Notes: generated by a model not told the origin, from the sequence alone. A stretch of 64,000 nt of DNA from Pseudomonas tritici (GCF_014268275.3 NZ_CP077084.1:4402001-4466000), one strand, 5' to 3'. Shown: positions 1-8,769, counted from the stretch's first letter. Numbers and translations: made by a program.

Positions 1-854
1 AAGTCATCGTGCACACGCCGTACTGGGTGTCGTATCCGGATATAGCGCGGCTCAACGATGCCACCCCGGTGATCATCCCCGGTGATGAAAGCCTGGGTTT
101 CAAGTTGTCGCCCGAGGCCCTTGAACAGGCGATCACTGCGCGCACCAAATGGGTGATCCTCAACAGCCCGAACAACCCCAGTGGCGCGGTGTACAACGAG
201 GCTGAACTGCTCGCGCTGGCGCAGGTGCTACGCCGCCATCCCCATGTGCTGATCATGGCTGACGAGATCTACGAACACTTCGTCTACGGCGAGGCCCGGC
301 ATGTACCGTTAACGCGCCTGGCTCCCGACCTCAAGGCGCGTACCCTGATCATCAACGGCGCCTCCAAGGGCTATGCGATGACTGGCTGGCGCCTGGGCTT
401 TGGTGCGGGCCCCGCCTGGCTGATCGCAGCCATCGCCAAATTGCTGTCGCAAACCACCACCTGCCCCAGTTCGTTGAGCCAGGCCGCTGCGGTGGCCGCG
501 TTTGCCGGCGAGCAGGCGCCCATTGGCGCGATGCGTGAGGAATACCGGCGACGCCGCGCATTGATGCTGGAGCGGTTGGAGGGCATTCCCGGCGTGAGCT
601 GTACCCCGCCGGACGGTGCGTTCTATGTGTTCGCCAATGTGAGCGGACTGATGGGCAAACGCCCCCCACAGGGTCATCGCCTCGAGAGCGATAGCCAACT
701 GGTCGACTACCTGCTGCGCGACTACGGCCTGGCCACGGTCAGCGGCGCGGCGTACGGCATGTCGCCGTATGTGCGCTTGTCTTTTGCCAGCTCGCCGCAA
801 GTGATCGAAGAAGGTTGCCGCCGACTCAAAGACGCATGCCACGACCTGCGCTGA
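1..854 (+). CDS. Class I/II pyridoxal-phosphate aminotransferase (5' end outside window)
   Basis: The open frame runs in from the left edge, so the N-terminal part is missing and about 283 residues are visible. It is a fold-type I aminotransferase of the aspartate aminotransferase family: NSPNNPSG lies near visible residue 55, ADEIYEH near 87, and the Schiff-base lysine is in GASKGYAMTGWRLG near 122, followed by the C-terminal small domain with RLSFA. It would move an amino group from an amino acid to a 2-oxo acid in the cytoplasm. A cation-coupled amino-acid symporter follows 94 bp downstream on the same strand, which suggests uptake plus deamination of one substrate. The exact amino acid cannot be told from sequence. 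Confidence 0.88.
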   Translation, partial: VIVHTPYWVSYPDIARLNDATPVIIPGDESLGFKLSPEALEQAITARTKWVILNSPNNPSGAVYNEAELLALAQVLRRHPHVLIMADEIYEHFVYGEARHVPLTRLAPDLKARTLIINGASKGYAMTGWRLGFGAGPAWLIAAIAKLLSQTTTCPSSLSQAAAVAAFAGEQAPIGAMREEYRRRRALMLERLEGIPGVSCTPPDGAFYVFANVSGLMGKRPPQGHRLESDSQLVDYLLRDYGLATVSGAAYGMSPYVRLSFASSPQVIEEGCRRLKDACHDLR

Positions 855-948
855 CAGCTGCCTGCCACACCCTGCGGCCAACGGACGGCTGCTTATTGAC
901 TGCCTAGAACAACAACTCAAAATCATTGATCTCAAATGAGGCATTCCC

Positions 949-2226
949 ATGCACACGCCCCGTATCGCGCTGGTCTGGCAAATCATGATCGGCTTGCTCG
1001 CCGGTATCGCCATTGGTGCCCTGCTGCACCGCTTTCCCGAATCCCGGCCGTGGCTGGTGGACAACCTACTGCAACCGGCGGGCGATATCTTTATCAAGCT
1101 GATGAAGATGATCGTCGTGCCTATCGTATTTTCCTGCATGGTGGTGGGCATTGCCGGCCATGGTGACGGCAAATCCCTGGGCCGAATCGGCGTGAAATCC
1201 CTGAGCTATTTCTTTTGCATCACCACCCTGGCCATCATTATCGGCCTGGTCATGGGCAACCTGCTCAAGCCCGGCGCCGGCACTGAACTGTCCAGCCTGC
1301 ATGCCGCCAACATCACCCTGCCCACCAGCAACGGCGCCGGTCATAGCCTGGGGCAGATTATCGTCAGCATCATCCCCGACAACGTGATCAACGCCATGGC
1401 CCAGGGCAGCCTGTTGTCTGTATTGTTTTTTGCGGTGATGTTCGGCCTTGGCGTGGCACGCCTGCCGGCCGAGCGCAAAGACCCCGTGATTGCGCTGCTG
1501 CGCGGCGTTGCCGATGCAATGTTCAAAGTGACCTCGATGATCATGGCCTACTCGCCCATCGGCGTATTCGGCATGATCGCAGTGACCGTCGCCAACTTCG
1601 GTTTCAGCTCATTGCTGCCGCTGGCCAAGCTGATCATGGTCAGTTACGTGGCTATCGCCTTTTTTGTGCTGGTGGTGCTCAACCTGGTAGCGCGAGTGTG
1701 CGGGATCAACCTGTTCGCGCTGATGCGCCATATCAAGGATGAACTGGTACTGGCCTTCTCCACCGCCAGCTCGGCGGCGGTGATGCCCCAACTGATGAAA
1801 AAACTCGAGACCTACGGCGTGCCGCCTTCGCTGGTGAGCTTCGTGGTGCCGGTCGGCTACTCGTTCAATCTCGACGGTGCCTCGCTGTTCCTCGGCATCG
1901 GCACCTTGTTCGTCGCGCAGCTGTACGGCATAGAGTTGAGCCTGGGCGATCAGGCCTTGTTGGTGGTGACCATGGTGCTCACCTCCAAAGGCGCTGCCGG
2001 GGTGCCAGGGTTTATGTTTGTGATCCTGTCGGCGACGCTCGCCAGTGCCGGTTTGCCGTTGGAAGGGATCGCGTTTATCGCCGGGGTGTATCGGTTGATG
2101 GAAATGCCGACTACCGCGCTGAATGTGTTGGGTAATGCGCTGGCACCGCTGGTGATTGCGAAGTGGGAGGGCCATGATGCCAAAGCGGCACATGAACCGA
2201 GCACTCGGAATATGCCTGCAGGCTAA
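949..2226 (+). CDS. DAACS-family cation-coupled symporter with neutral-amino-acid-like binding site
   Basis: A 425-residue membrane protein of the glutamate/dicarboxylate:cation symporter family (GltP/DctA fold). The HP1 tip (TASSAAVMP) and the unwound TM7 motif (GYSFNLDGAS) are present. A GAGG ribosome site lies 8 bases before the ATG. In TM8, where glutamate carriers read D-x4-R-T-x2-N-V-x2-D, this protein reads EMPTTALNVLGN: the arginine that binds the side-chain carboxylate is threonine, as in ASCT neutral amino acid exchangers, and two aspartates are Glu and Asn. I infer a neutral or otherwise non-acidic substrate. It probably forms an operon with the upstream aminotransferase. It is followed by a strong hairpin terminator. 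Confidence 0.85.
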   Translation: MHTPRIALVWQIMIGLLAGIAIGALLHRFPESRPWLVDNLLQPAGDIFIKLMKMIVVPIVFSCMVVGIAGHGDGKSLGRIGVKSLSYFFCITTLAIIIGLVMGNLLKPGAGTELSSLHAANITLPTSNGAGHSLGQIIVSIIPDNVINAMAQGSLLSVLFFAVMFGLGVARLPAERKDPVIALLRGVADAMFKVTSMIMAYSPIGVFGMIAVTVANFGFSSLLPLAKLIMVSYVAIAFFVLVVLNLVARVCGINLFALMRHIKDELVLAFSTASSAAVMPQLMKKLETYGVPPSLVSFVVPVGYSFNLDGASLFLGIGTLFVAQLYGIELSLGDQALLVVTMVLTSKGAAGVPGFMFVILSATLASAGLPLEGIAFIAGVYRLMEMPTTALNVLGNALAPLVIAKWEGHDAKAAHEPSTRNMPAG

Positions 2227-2238
2227 CGTGTACCTACG

Positions 2239-2268
2239 AATAAAGGCGCTCCGTGGAGCGCCTTTATT
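2239..2268. terminator. Bidirectional hairpin between convergent genes
   Basis: A perfect inverted repeat with 14-base arms (AATAAAGGCGCTCC and its complement) around a 2-base centre, ending in A/T-rich arms on both sides. It sits between the symporter and the convergent hsp20 gene, so it can end transcription from both sides. Confidence 0.85.
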
Positions 2269-2277
2269 CTATTCACG

Positions 2278-2736
2278 TTACTGCTCGCTGATGGATTTCA
2301 CATCAGCCTTGGCCGCACCACCAATCGCGATGCGCTTAGGCTTGGCTTCCTCCGGTACAACCCTGAGCAAATCAATGCTCAGCAAACCATTGGCGAGCTG
2401 CGCGCCCTGCACTTCAATGTGGTCGACCAGGCGGAACGACAAGCGGAACGCGCGCTGGGCGATACCCTGGTGAAGGTAGGTGATGCCTTCATTGTGTTCG
2501 CGCTTGCCGCCGGCGACGGTCAACACGCCTTTTTCCACCTGGATCTCCAGGTCATCCTCCACTAAGCCTGCGGCCGCGATGACGATCCGGTAATGGTCAT
2601 CACCGTGCTTTTCGACGTTGTGGGGTGGGTAGGTGGTACCGGCCTCGCTGCGAAGCGCCGATTCAAAAAGGTCGTTGAAACGGTCAAAACCGACAGAGTG
2701 GCGGAACAGTGGGGCCAAGGAAAGAGTAGTAGCCAT
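2278..2736 (-). CDS. ibpA: Small heat shock protein, Hsp20/IbpA type
   Basis: 152 residues, the usual IbpA/B length. An alpha-crystallin domain spans about residues 35-130 (HNVEKHGDDHYRI, then the GVLTVAGGKRE and AFRLSFRL strands), with a short C-terminal tail after PKRIAI, an I-x-I type anchor. It is an ATP-independent holdase that binds unfolding proteins in the cytoplasm. AGGAG precedes the ATG by 8 bases. A sigma-32-like promoter lies upstream, so heat induction is expected. The ibpA name follows family resemblance; a second class A small Hsp may exist elsewhere in the genome. Confidence 0.9.
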   Translation of the reverse strand: MATTLSLAPLFRHSVGFDRFNDLFESALRSEAGTTYPPHNVEKHGDDHYRIVIAAAGLVEDDLEIQVEKGVLTVAGGKREHNEGITYLHQGIAQRAFRLSFRLVDHIEVQGAQLANGLLSIDLLRVVPEEAKPKRIAIGGAAKADVKSISEQ

Positions 2737-2803
2737 AGCAAAATCTCCTGAGTTTTCTCCAAGTGATTTGATACGCGACCCGGATTCGGCATCGCGTAAA
2801 GCC

Positions 2804-2832
2804 TAAGTAGGTTCAGGAGGAAAAATTTCAAG
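2804..2832 (-). promoter_or_regulatory. Heat-shock (sigma-32-type) promoter of hsp20
   Basis: On the minus strand CTTGAAA (2826-2832) is followed after 14 bases by CCTACTTA (2804-2811). This fits the sigma-32 pattern CTTGAAA-N13-15-CCCCATNT in the -35 box and spacing, and only partly in the -10 box. Transcription would start near 2797 and give a leader of about 60 bases, which contains a small ACGCGA/TCGCGT stem (about 2771-2798). The leader length suits a ROSE-type RNA thermometer, but the typical UYGCU anti-Shine-Dalgarno motif upstream of the ribosome site is not evident. Confidence 0.55.
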
Positions 2833-2946
2833 CGTCGCCCATAAAATTTTTTTAACGGCCCCATCAGAACAGTCCCCGTCATCCGTCACGAAGCAAAAAC
2901 GCGGCAAGCTGGATGAGCATTTCCAGGCAGGCTGAGGGGCCAACAT

Positions 2947-4314
2947 TCATGCGTGAGTGAGGTACCAGCGCCAGTCCTGCTCTCCGACTTCAGCATTGAA
3001 TTGACGGAACTCGCGCCACTTGATCGCCAGAAACACTTTCAGGAATTCAGCTCCCAGCGCCTCGTGTGCCCACGTTGAACGTTGCAATGCGTGCAACGCG
3101 GTAAGCCAGTCGGTGGGTAGAAAATCGGTCGCCTGTTCATAGCCATTGCCCTCAATCGCCGCGCCAGGGTCGCTTTGATGCGTGATGCCGTAGTGAATGC
3201 CCGCGAGTACGGCGGCCGCGGCGAGATAGGGGTTGGCATCGGCACCGCAAATGCGGTGTTCGATGTGCCGACTTATCGCAGGGCCGCCAGGCACGCGCAG
3301 CGACACAGTACGATTGTTGACGCCCCAACTTTTCGCCAGCGGCGCGTAACTGCCGGTCTGGAACCTGCGATATGAGTTGGCATGGGGGCAAAATATTGCC
3401 AGCGAGTCAAACAAGGTTGCCATCATCCCTCCAATGGAGTGCCGCAACAGCGGTGTGCCCTGTGGGTCTTCGCTCGCGTACAGATTGTGACCCTGCTCGT
3501 CGGCCAGGCTGACGTGCAAATGCATACCGCTGCCCGCCTGATCGCTGAACGGCTTGGCCATGAAGCACGCTTGCAGCCCATGTTGGTTGGCAACGCCTTT
3601 GACCAAGCGTTTGTAACGTACGCCTTCATCAATGGCCTGGAGTGCGTCGAAACGATGCTCCAGCGTCAACTCGACCTGGCCCGGAGCGTATTCGGAGATC
3701 GCCGTACGCACGGGTAACCCCTGTAGCGCGCAAGCCGCGTAAAGGTCATCAAGAAACGGTTGAAGCTGCTCGAGTTCGTATACGCCATAAACCTGAGGTG
3801 CAACTGGGCGTGCGCCATTGGTCTGCAACGCCGGCTGCGGTCGACCGTTGACGTCGCGCTGTTGGTCCAGCAGGTAAAACTCCAATTCAACGGCCATTAC
3901 CGGATGGAATCCATCGGCTTTCAGCCGTTCGATGGTGTTCACCAGTACATGGCGCGGGTCGGCGGGCGCGGCGGGAATGCCTTGGGTCGGGTGCATGCTG
4001 ACCTGCACTTGACCGGTGGGACGGCTGCGCCAGGGTTGCAGGGTCAGGCTTCCTGGTAAGGGATAGGTCCAGCAATCAGCGTCAGCGACATCCCAGACCA
4101 AGCCTGTGTCTTCTACGTCCTCGCCCTGCACGGTCAAGGCGAGAATGGAACTTGGCAGCGGCCGACCATTTTCGTAGATCGCCAGTAATTCATCACGGTG
4201 CAACAGTTTGCCCCGTGGAACACCATTCGCGTCGATAAGGAACAACTCGATGCTCAGCACTTCAGGGTGAGCGGCCAGATAATCCTCGGCCTCTTTTTTA
4301 TCAGCAAATTGCAT
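2947..4314 (-). CDS. Glutamine-synthetase-like gamma-glutamylpolyamine ligase (PuuA/SpuI type)
   Basis: A 455-residue protein of the type I glutamine synthetase fold in the PuuA/Spu subgroup, which joins glutamate to amines (putrescine, cadaverine, other monoamines) with ATP. Visible landmarks are the N-terminal beta-grasp region with LIDANGVPRGK, the metal-site segment AVELEFYLLD, SGMHLHVSL, and the ATP/substrate segment RFQTGSYAPLAKSWG. The start at 4314 has GAGG six bases upstream; an in-frame ATG at 4335 has no ribosome site. It lies 69 bp downstream of a class III aminotransferase on the same strand, so the two are probably co-transcribed. The amine cannot be named. Confidence 0.85.
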   Translation of the reverse strand: MQFADKKEAEDYLAAHPEVLSIELFLIDANGVPRGKLLHRDELLAIYENGRPLPSSILALTVQGEDVEDTGLVWDVADADCWTYPLPGSLTLQPWRSRPTGQVQVSMHPTQGIPAAPADPRHVLVNTIERLKADGFHPVMAVELEFYLLDQQRDVNGRPQPALQTNGARPVAPQVYGVYELEQLQPFLDDLYAACALQGLPVRTAISEYAPGQVELTLEHRFDALQAIDEGVRYKRLVKGVANQHGLQACFMAKPFSDQAGSGMHLHVSLADEQGHNLYASEDPQGTPLLRHSIGGMMATLFDSLAIFCPHANSYRRFQTGSYAPLAKSWGVNNRTVSLRVPGGPAISRHIEHRICGADANPYLAAAAVLAGIHYGITHQSDPGAAIEGNGYEQATDFLPTDWLTALHALQRSTWAHEALGAEFLKVFLAIKWREFRQFNAEVGEQDWRWYLTHA

Positions 4315-4383
4315 GTCAAACCTCTTAGCGCTCATTCAAGCGACTTGGCGGTAGTTGAGAAAAACGGGGTGTCACACAGCTAT

Positions 4384-5784
4384 TTATGAAGGGATGACCC
4401 GAGCCCCTGGTAGGGCAAGCAGCGTGGTCAGCGCGCTATCCAACTCACTGATCAGCCTGTCGATATCCGCATCACTTGTCTGCGGACAGCACAGGGTCAT
4501 GTTGTGAAAAGGTGTGATCAGGATTCCGCGATTGATCAGATAGAGATGCAGAGCCATTTGAAGGCTGTCATGAAAAGCCGCTTCGGCTTGCGCACCCGTT
4601 CTGGGCGGGGTGGCACAGAATTGAAACTCACAACGCGCGCCCAACTCCGTGACTGACCAGTTCAGTTGGTGCCGTTTGAACAACGCCCGAAAGCCCTGCG
4701 CCAGTCTTGAGGCCAGGGGCAGCATGTGCTGGTACGCAGACGCTGTCATGACCTCTTCGAGGCTGACTCGCATGCAACGCATCGCCAGTGCATTGGCGGA
4801 CAGCGTCGTTCCCATCCCACTGTGGCCGTGCCCGCTGCTCTCTTCGCTAACGCTCCTCTGCGCGTCTTGCATGGCCAAGGCGACGTGCTCACTGACGCCA
4901 AACACCGCGCAAGGCACGCCACCTGCGATGGGCTTACCCACCACGAAAAAGTCGGGTTTCAAATCCCATAGGCGAGTGCATCCACCGATGCCGGTGGAAA
5001 TGGTGTGGGTTTCGTCAATGACCAACAGGCTGCCATATTTGCGGGTCAACACTCGGCACTTTTGCATGAAACCCGCATCTGGCAGGACCATGCCTATGTT
5101 CGTCATCGCCGGCTCGCACATCAGCGCACACACGTCCCCCTGGGCTAAAGCAGCCTCAAGTGCGGCAACATCGTTGAAGGGAATAGATCGACTGTATTGG
5201 GTCAAGTCGTAGGCTTGGCCCACAAGGCCTGCACGGTGCACCGTTTTGCCGTCGCGGTACCGCACCATCACGTCATCCACCGTCCCGTGATAGCAGCCGT
5301 CGAACACCAGCAAGACATTGCGCTTGGTAATAGCGCGCGCCCAGCGCAGAACATAACGATTGGCGTCAGTAGCCGTGGCAGTGACCTGCCAATATGGCAA
5401 CTCAAATCGCTGAGCCAACAACTCGCCGCAGACCACAGCGTCTTCGCCAGGCAACATCGTCGTTAAGCCGTTATTCGCCTGTTCTGCGATAGCACGGGCG
5501 ATAGGATCAGGTGAATGGCCAAACATGGCGCCCGTGTCGCCCAGGCAAAAGTCAACGTACTCATGATTATCGACATCTACGAAGCGTGCACCCTTGGCAC
5601 GCTGAACGAAGAGCGGCGAAGGCATCGACCAATCGCTCATCCAGTGCATGGGAACACCGTTGAAAAGATTCGCCTTGGCACGCTTGGCCAGTGCCATTGA
5701 CGTTGGGTTGTTTTTTATAAAACGGGCACGCTCGGAGGCGGTAAAAACAGCAATCGCTGATTCACAAATTCCACTGTTCGACAT
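4384..5784 (-). CDS. Class III pyridoxal-phosphate aminotransferase (GSA-aminomutase-like)
   Basis: 466 residues, fold-type I class III transaminase, closest in look to the glutamate-1-semialdehyde 2,1-aminomutase-like group. The cofactor-binding stretch LLVIDETHT precedes the PLP lysine in VVGKPIAGGVPC, and an early FCLGDTGAMFGHSPDP segment is typical. It would transaminate an omega-amine or amino acid in the cytoplasm. Translation starts at the ATG at 5784; the longer frame would need a TTG start. It is followed after 69 bp by the PuuA-like ligase. Taken together they suggest catabolism of an amine through gamma-glutamylation or direct transamination; which one is inference. Confidence 0.83.
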   Translation of the reverse strand: MSNSGICESAIAVFTASERARFIKNNPTSMALAKRAKANLFNGVPMHWMSDWSMPSPLFVQRAKGARFVDVDNHEYVDFCLGDTGAMFGHSPDPIARAIAEQANNGLTTMLPGEDAVVCGELLAQRFELPYWQVTATATDANRYVLRWARAITKRNVLLVFDGCYHGTVDDVMVRYRDGKTVHRAGLVGQAYDLTQYSRSIPFNDVAALEAALAQGDVCALMCEPAMTNIGMVLPDAGFMQKCRVLTRKYGSLLVIDETHTISTGIGGCTRLWDLKPDFFVVGKPIAGGVPCAVFGVSEHVALAMQDAQRSVSEESSGHGHSGMGTTLSANALAMRCMRVSLEEVMTASAYQHMLPLASRLAQGFRALFKRHQLNWSVTELGARCEFQFCATPPRTGAQAEAAFHDSLQMALHLYLINRGILITPFHNMTLCCPQTSDADIDRLISELDSALTTLLALPGARVIPS

Positions 5785-5900
5785 GGTCAAAACCCTAAGT
5801 TAATTATTAAACGTTTATTCCTGAATGACGGCCGAATACCGCTCAGTGAATTCACCTACTCTTTGATAAGTCGCACTTTTATATATCGCAGTGACAGCCG

Positions 5901-5939
5901 CGCTCCCACCCGGGATCATTGATTGATCGCGCGGGAGCG
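5901..5939. other. Inverted repeat in the gap between SDR and aminotransferase genes
   Basis: CGCTCCC (5901-5907) and GGGAGCG (5933-5939) form a perfect 7-base stem around a 25-base loop that itself holds a GATC...GATC pair. It lies in the 237-bp gap that separates the SDR gene from the aminotransferase. It has no T-run on either side, so it could be a protein site or a weak terminator. Nothing else is recognised in the gap. Confidence 0.4.
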
Positions 5940-6021
5940 TCAGACTTAATAGCCGGCTTGAAGCGTTAAAATGCGCTGTTTACTTCTGGATAAAACAGAA
6001 CGTAACGTCCGCGTCCTGAAC

Positions 6022-6807
6022 TCAGGTTTGAGGGGCTTTGTTCTCGACCAGACAGTTCCCGCCATCCACCACGAGGACTTCACCCGTGATGTAACTGGCG
6101 TCAGGCGACGCCAGAAATGCAACTGCCGCCGCCACTTCGCGAGGCGTGCCTGCCCGCCCTATTGGGGTAAAACATCCCGCCTCTGCTTCAACGGGCGTGG
6201 TTGACGCAGTGGTGATCCACCCGGGAGCCACGCTGTTGACGGTAATCCCCTGCTTGGCGACTTCAAGTGCAAGTCCCATATTCATGCCAACCATTGCGGC
6301 CTTGGCGGCGCTATAAGCGGCTTCGCCCGGATTGCTTCCTCTGGTTCCGGTGGTGGAACTCATATTGACAATGCGCCCGTAACGTCGCGCCCGCATACCC
6401 GGTAAAACGGCCCGAGTCAGAAGAAAAGCTGTCGTTAAGTTTCTTGCCAGTGAAAGATTCCAGTCACACAGTTCCATTGTTACTAATTCCGAGAAAACCT
6501 CAGGGCTTCCTTGCATGGTCATGCCGGCGTTATTTACCAGAATATCGATCCGTCCCCAGACTGTTTCTGCCCATAGGCTGAATTCAAGCACCTGACGTTC
6601 ATCGGTGAGGTCAGTGGGCCGACCTTCAACTTCAAACCCTTCAAGGCGTAACTCTTTAACCCGATCCGCGATGCGGTTGCTGCTAGCAGTGATGATCAAC
6701 TTCGCCCCGGCTGCACCTAGCCGTCGAGCAACAGCCATACCGATCCCGGATTCACTCCCGGCACCACTGACAAGTGCCACATGCCCCCTCAATTCCGTAC
6801 CCAACAT
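6022..6807 (-). CDS. Short-chain dehydrogenase/reductase (FabG-like)
   Basis: 261 residues, classical SDR. The NAD(P)-binding glycine motif GAGSESGIG is at 15-23, NNAG at 92-95, the catalytic serine in NMSSTTG near 150 and the YSAAK motif at 165-169. The C-terminus GEVLVVDGG is the usual FabG-like ending. It would oxidise or reduce an alcohol/ketone group in the cytoplasm. The ATG at 6807 has GGGG upstream; the frame extends to a GTG at 6819 without a ribosome site. It is divergent from a LysR gene, which probably controls it, and lies upstream of the aminotransferase/ligase pair on the same strand. Confidence 0.85.
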   Translation of the reverse strand: MLGTELRGHVALVSGAGSESGIGMAVARRLGAAGAKLIITASSNRIADRVKELRLEGFEVEGRPTDLTDERQVLEFSLWAETVWGRIDILVNNAGMTMQGSPEVFSELVTMELCDWNLSLARNLTTAFLLTRAVLPGMRARRYGRIVNMSSTTGTRGSNPGEAAYSAAKAAMVGMNMGLALEVAKQGITVNSVAPGWITTASTTPVEAEAGCFTPIGRAGTPREVAAAVAFLASPDASYITGEVLVVDGGNCLVENKAPQT

Positions 6808-6882
6808 GGTGTGCCCCACGTATTTAATTCGAAAGAGAGTAGAAATTAGGCCAGTAGACCTGATAAATAAAGACGATCATCA

Positions 6883-6895
6883 TCAGAAAATCTGA
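6883..6895. promoter_or_regulatory. Palindrome between SDR and LysR genes
   Basis: TCAGA-AAA-TCTGA is a perfect short palindrome 8 bases before the LysR start codon in the 96-bp divergent intergenic region. A position so close to the start suits autoregulation by the LysR protein. This is inference from placement only. Confidence 0.4.
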
Positions 6896-6903
6896 CAACC
6901 ACC

Positions 6904-7809
6904 ATGGCGTTTACCAGTGAGTCACTTAAAGTTTTCCTTGCGGTTGTCGACAGTGGATCCTTTTCTGCCGCCGCACGGAAATTGGGCCGGGTACCCTCGG
7001 CCATCAACATGGCTGTGTCACAGCTTGAAGCAGAGCTTGATTTATTGCTTTTTGACCGATCAACCCGCAAAGCTGTCCCTACGGCAGCCGCCAAAGCACT
7101 TGAGCCCCAAGCACGACAGGTGGCGAGCCAGATAAACCTGCTGGACGCGCATGCCCTGCAGCTTCATCAGGGGTTGGAGCGGCGCTTGATACTGGCGATG
7201 GCGCCGGAGTTGCAAACAGGCGTATGGAGTCGTCCATTGTCCATTATTGCCAAAGAGTTCCCCACGCTTGAGATCGAGATTCGCTCGGCTTCCCACCCGG
7301 AGGCGATTCGCATGCTCCATGAAGGGCGTGTGCAATTAGCACTTGGATTTGAACGGCCCGGGCTCGACGAGCGGGAGACGTTTCTTGAGGCGGGAAGCCA
7401 GTTGTTAGTAGCGGTTGCCTCTCCAGATCATCCTGCGGCTGCCGGCAAAAAAAGCCCTTTAAGCGAAGAGCAACTGGTGGATATTCGGCAGATCATAGTG
7501 GCTACTGGAGGGCCTACAGACTCTGACCCACGCGTTGTGCTGTCGCGGCGAATTTGGCTCAGCGACAGTTATCTGGCAACGCTGGATCTGGTGCAGCAAG
7601 GATTGGGCTGGGCTTATCTTCCCCAACCCCTGGTGCAACCTCTCATCACTTCGGGCGCATTGACGGAGGTGGTGTTTGACTACATGCCGAGTCAGATGCG
7701 GTTGTGGGTCGATATTATCTGGGTGAAGAATCGACCTCTGGGGCTTGCAGCCAGTCGCTACCTGAGCTTGATGCGCAAAATTGTCGAAGGTGAGCCTCGT
7801 CGTGTTTGA
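6904..7809 (+). CDS. LysR-type transcriptional regulator
   Basis: 301 residues. An N-terminal winged helix-turn-helix (about 3-62, with GSFSAAARKLGRVPSAINMAVSQLE and LLLFDRSTRKAVPT) is followed by a periplasmic-binding-protein-like effector domain. It is divergent from the SDR gene with only 96 bp between start codons, the standard arrangement for a LysR activator and its target. The likely inducer is a substrate of the SDR/aminotransferase/ligase set on the left, but this cannot be read from the sequence. Confidence 0.88.
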   Translation: MAFTSESLKVFLAVVDSGSFSAAARKLGRVPSAINMAVSQLEAELDLLLFDRSTRKAVPTAAAKALEPQARQVASQINLLDAHALQLHQGLERRLILAMAPELQTGVWSRPLSIIAKEFPTLEIEIRSASHPEAIRMLHEGRVQLALGFERPGLDERETFLEAGSQLLVAVASPDHPAAAGKKSPLSEEQLVDIRQIIVATGGPTDSDPRVVLSRRIWLSDSYLATLDLVQQGLGWAYLPQPLVQPLITSGALTEVVFDYMPSQMRLWVDIIWVKNRPLGLAASRYLSLMRKIVEGEPRRV

Positions 7810-7878
7810 GGAATCACAAATACTGGCCATTCTTCGTGGTCGCCAGCGGCTTGGCGCGCACGGATAGCGCGATATACC

Positions 7879-8769
7879 TCATTGCGGCCATTGTTCAAGC
7901 AGTATTGAAACAAACTTTTCTGCCGCGGGAGAGAGTGATGCGCCGCGGCGGTAAACCAGACCCAGGGAGCGGTTCACTATCGGCTCAATCAACGGCACGC
8001 TGACCAAGGTGGGGTGATCATGCGCCGGCATGGCCAGGCTCGGCATCGCCGACACCCCCAGCCCGGCTTCCACCAGACCCAGCGAGGTAGAAAGGTGCTG
8101 TACCTCGTAGAACCATTGTGGACGCCAACTCAAGCCTGACAACGCGTGATCAAGCAACATGCGATTCCCGCTCAGGCGGCCCACCCCGATAAGACGGTAA
8201 TCACTGAGCTCAGACCATGTGACAGCACTGCGTCCAGCGAGCTCATGATCACGCCGGCAGGCCAAAACAAACGGCTCTATGACAAGGGGCACGAACTCGA
8301 TATCAGGATGCTGCCCACTCATCATGTTGATACCGAAATCAGCCTCCCCTCGCAGCACCGCTTCAAGCCCCTCGTTTGCGCTCAAGTCCAGCAGGCGGAT
8401 GCGAATTTGCGGATAGCGCTCGTTGTACAGGCGGATCACCGACGGCAGGAAATAGAATGCGGCCGTCGGGATGCACGCCAGGGTGACTCGGCCAATCTGG
8501 CGCTGGGCAAGTTCGCGGATATTGAGAATCGACTCATCGAAATCATCCAGCAATCGGCGCGCCTTGGGCAGGAAGTCCCGGCCGACGCTCGTGAGGCTGA
8601 CCTTGCGCGTGGTGCGATCCAGCAACGCGGTGCCCAGCCCCTCTTCGAGTTTTTTAATGCGACGACTGAGTGCAGGCTGAGACAGGTGAAGCGCATCGGC
8701 AGCTTCGTGAAAGCTGCCAAGTTCGGCGATCTTCACGAAAGATCGGATATCGTTAAGCTCATAATCCAT
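7879..8769 (-). CDS. LysR-type transcriptional regulator of the tricarboxylate cassette
   Basis: 296 residues starting at the ATG at 8769 (GAGG six bases upstream; a GTG 15 bases earlier lacks a ribosome site). The HTH covers about 1-60 (GSFHEAADALHLSQPALSRRIKKLE), followed by the LysR substrate domain. It is divergent from the PrpF/GalD-family isomerase gene, separated by 165 bp, and is the evident regulator of that cassette. In P. putida a LysR protein (GalR) likewise controls galD and its porin and transporter genes, which supports the arrangement but not the same inducer. Confidence 0.88.
   Translation of the reverse strand: MDYELNDIRSFVKIAELGSFHEAADALHLSQPALSRRIKKLEEGLGTALLDRTTRKVSLTSVGRDFLPKARRLLDDFDESILNIRELAQRQIGRVTLACIPTAAFYFLPSVIRLYNERYPQIRIRLLDLSANEGLEAVLRGEADFGINMMSGQHPDIEFVPLVIEPFVLACRRDHELAGRSAVTWSELSDYRLIGVGRLSGNRMLLDHALSGLSWRPQWFYEVQHLSTSLGLVEAGLGVSAMPSLAMPAHDHPTLVSVPLIEPIVNRSLGLVYRRGASLSPAAEKFVSILLEQWPQ

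Noticed and set aside
2745..2819. CTCCTGA/TCAGGAG pairing that could hide the hsp20 ribosome site
   Set aside because: The far arm (2813-2819) lies inside the spacer of the proposed promoter, upstream of the transcript start, so it would not be in the mRNA.
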